Shown here: positions 63,774 through 64,000 of the stretch, piece by piece
Position numbering within the stretch: position 1 is the stretch's first letter
How the letters are laid out: each line of letters opens with the position of its first letter
DNA from: Sphingomonadales bacterium EhC05
GTDB lineage: Bacteria; Pseudomonadota; Alphaproteobacteria; Sphingomonadales; Sphingomonadaceae
Assembly (NCBI GenBank): GCA_001650955.1
Contig: LXYP01000045.1
Location: 248,001 to 312,000 of the forward strand
Reading direction: 5' to 3'
DNA length: 64,000 nt
Translations under genes and position numbers: made by a program
The notes under the pieces: generated by a model
Database searches by the model: none
Seen by the model: the letters and a program-made list of their open reading frames with translations, nothing else
What the model was told of the DNA's origin: nothing

Positions 63774-64000
63774 ATGCTTACATTTATCAGCTTTGCTTTA
63801 ATCAGCGCGACTTCGCTCGCCACTGTTCAAGATGTAGAACCTTTTCGATTGAGCTATTCCAACTGTCTAACCGACTTCACCACGCTCCATCTCGACCAGA
63901 AAACCGGAACCAGAGCGTTTAAAGACGCGGCGAAAAGCGCCTGCGCGGACGAGCGAAACGCAATGGTTTCGGCGATTACGAAGGACGAACTGGAATTTGG
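63774..64000 (+). CDS. Hypothetical exported protein, cut by the window end
   Basis: 75 visible codons from an ATG with GAAGGATATAG upstream. A short signal peptide (LTFISFALISATSLA) is followed by DVEPFRLSYSNCLTDFTTLHL and a second cysteine in AKSACADERNAM, so a disulfide between C31 and the C at about 58 is possible. The frame is open at the right edge. No family recognised. Confidence 0.65.
   Translation, partial: MLTFISFALISATSLATVQDVEPFRLSYSNCLTDFTTLHLDQKTGTRAFKDAAKSACADERNAMVSAITKDELEF

Noticed and set aside
1-64000. tRNA, rRNA, CRISPR array, prophage or complete insertion sequence
   Set aside because: Looked for CCA-type acceptor/T-loop patterns, regularly spaced repeats and transposase or integrase motifs by eye; none found. 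A tRNAscan or CRISPR finder run would be decisive.

Overview
The window reads as chromosomal core sequence of a moderate-GC alphaproteobacterium, most likely a sphingomonad (Sphingorhabdus/Parasphingorhabdus-like). That assignment is an inference. It rests on the ALAS-type hemA, the lepB-rnc-era block, the methylmalonyl-CoA genes with phaR nearby, the eukaryote-like ProRS, the carboxyspermidine polyamine route, and short palindromic intergenic repeats of types common in this group. I found no rRNA, tRNA, CRISPR array, prophage or complete transposon.

Layout. 1-5.2 kb: small accessory enzymes (HCCA isomerase, GFA protein, alpha/beta hydrolase) and an ACE-like M2 peptidase. 5.2-8.1 kb: peroxiredoxin, YqgE/AlgH, and ahcY behind a perfect 26-bp palindrome. 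8.1-18.97 kb: a UDG-like gene coupled to a lytic transglycosylase on the minus strand, then TPR protein-ispE, N-formylglutamate amidohydrolase, ilvD-lipoprotein-nnr-RNA methyltransferase on the plus strand. 18.98-25.2 kb: a minus-strand block with nitrilase, two MAPEG proteins, and the polyamine genes (ODC, carboxynorspermidine decarboxylase, macrodomain protein, carboxynorspermidine dehydrogenase). 25.2-30.3 kb: a threonine dehydratase-like gene, hemA, murI, plsY and dprA. 30.3-35.7 kb: a 480-bp nearly empty stretch, topA, then lepB-rnc-era on the minus strand. 35.9-38.8 kb: pgi and gor. 38.9-50.9 kb: the propionyl-CoA to succinyl-CoA pathway (pccB, mce, mcm, pccA) with bioB, an enoyl-CoA hydratase, an MHS transporter, small ORFan genes and repeats. 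50.9-64 kb: alr, phaR, proS, rnr, an AhpC-like protein, UspA, PDH E2/E3 genes, a third MAPEG, and a class IV aminotransferase next to a sulfotransferase-like gene.

Genes that work together. PccAB, Mce and Mcm form a full methylmalonyl-CoA route, and BioB supplies the biotin that PccA carries. CASDH and CASDC convert the diamine made by ODC into a triamine. LepB, RNase III and Era are a translationally coupled housekeeping unit. PdhC and LpdA are two of the three PDH components; E1 is not in the window. Many neighbours overlap by 1 or 4 bases (ATGA, GTGA, TTGA, TAATG), and I used those overlaps to choose starts.

The most interesting signals are four. The ODC gene has a 146-nt leader with several mutually exclusive helices, one of which covers the Shine-Dalgarno. 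A sulfotransferase-like gene sits beside a class IV aminotransferase, an arrangement that mirrors a plant fusion protein. A macrodomain gene is embedded in the polyamine operon. A palindromic repeat sits between a diverged copy of the 5' end of a DUF808 gene and the intact gene, beside a CdiI-like immunity gene.
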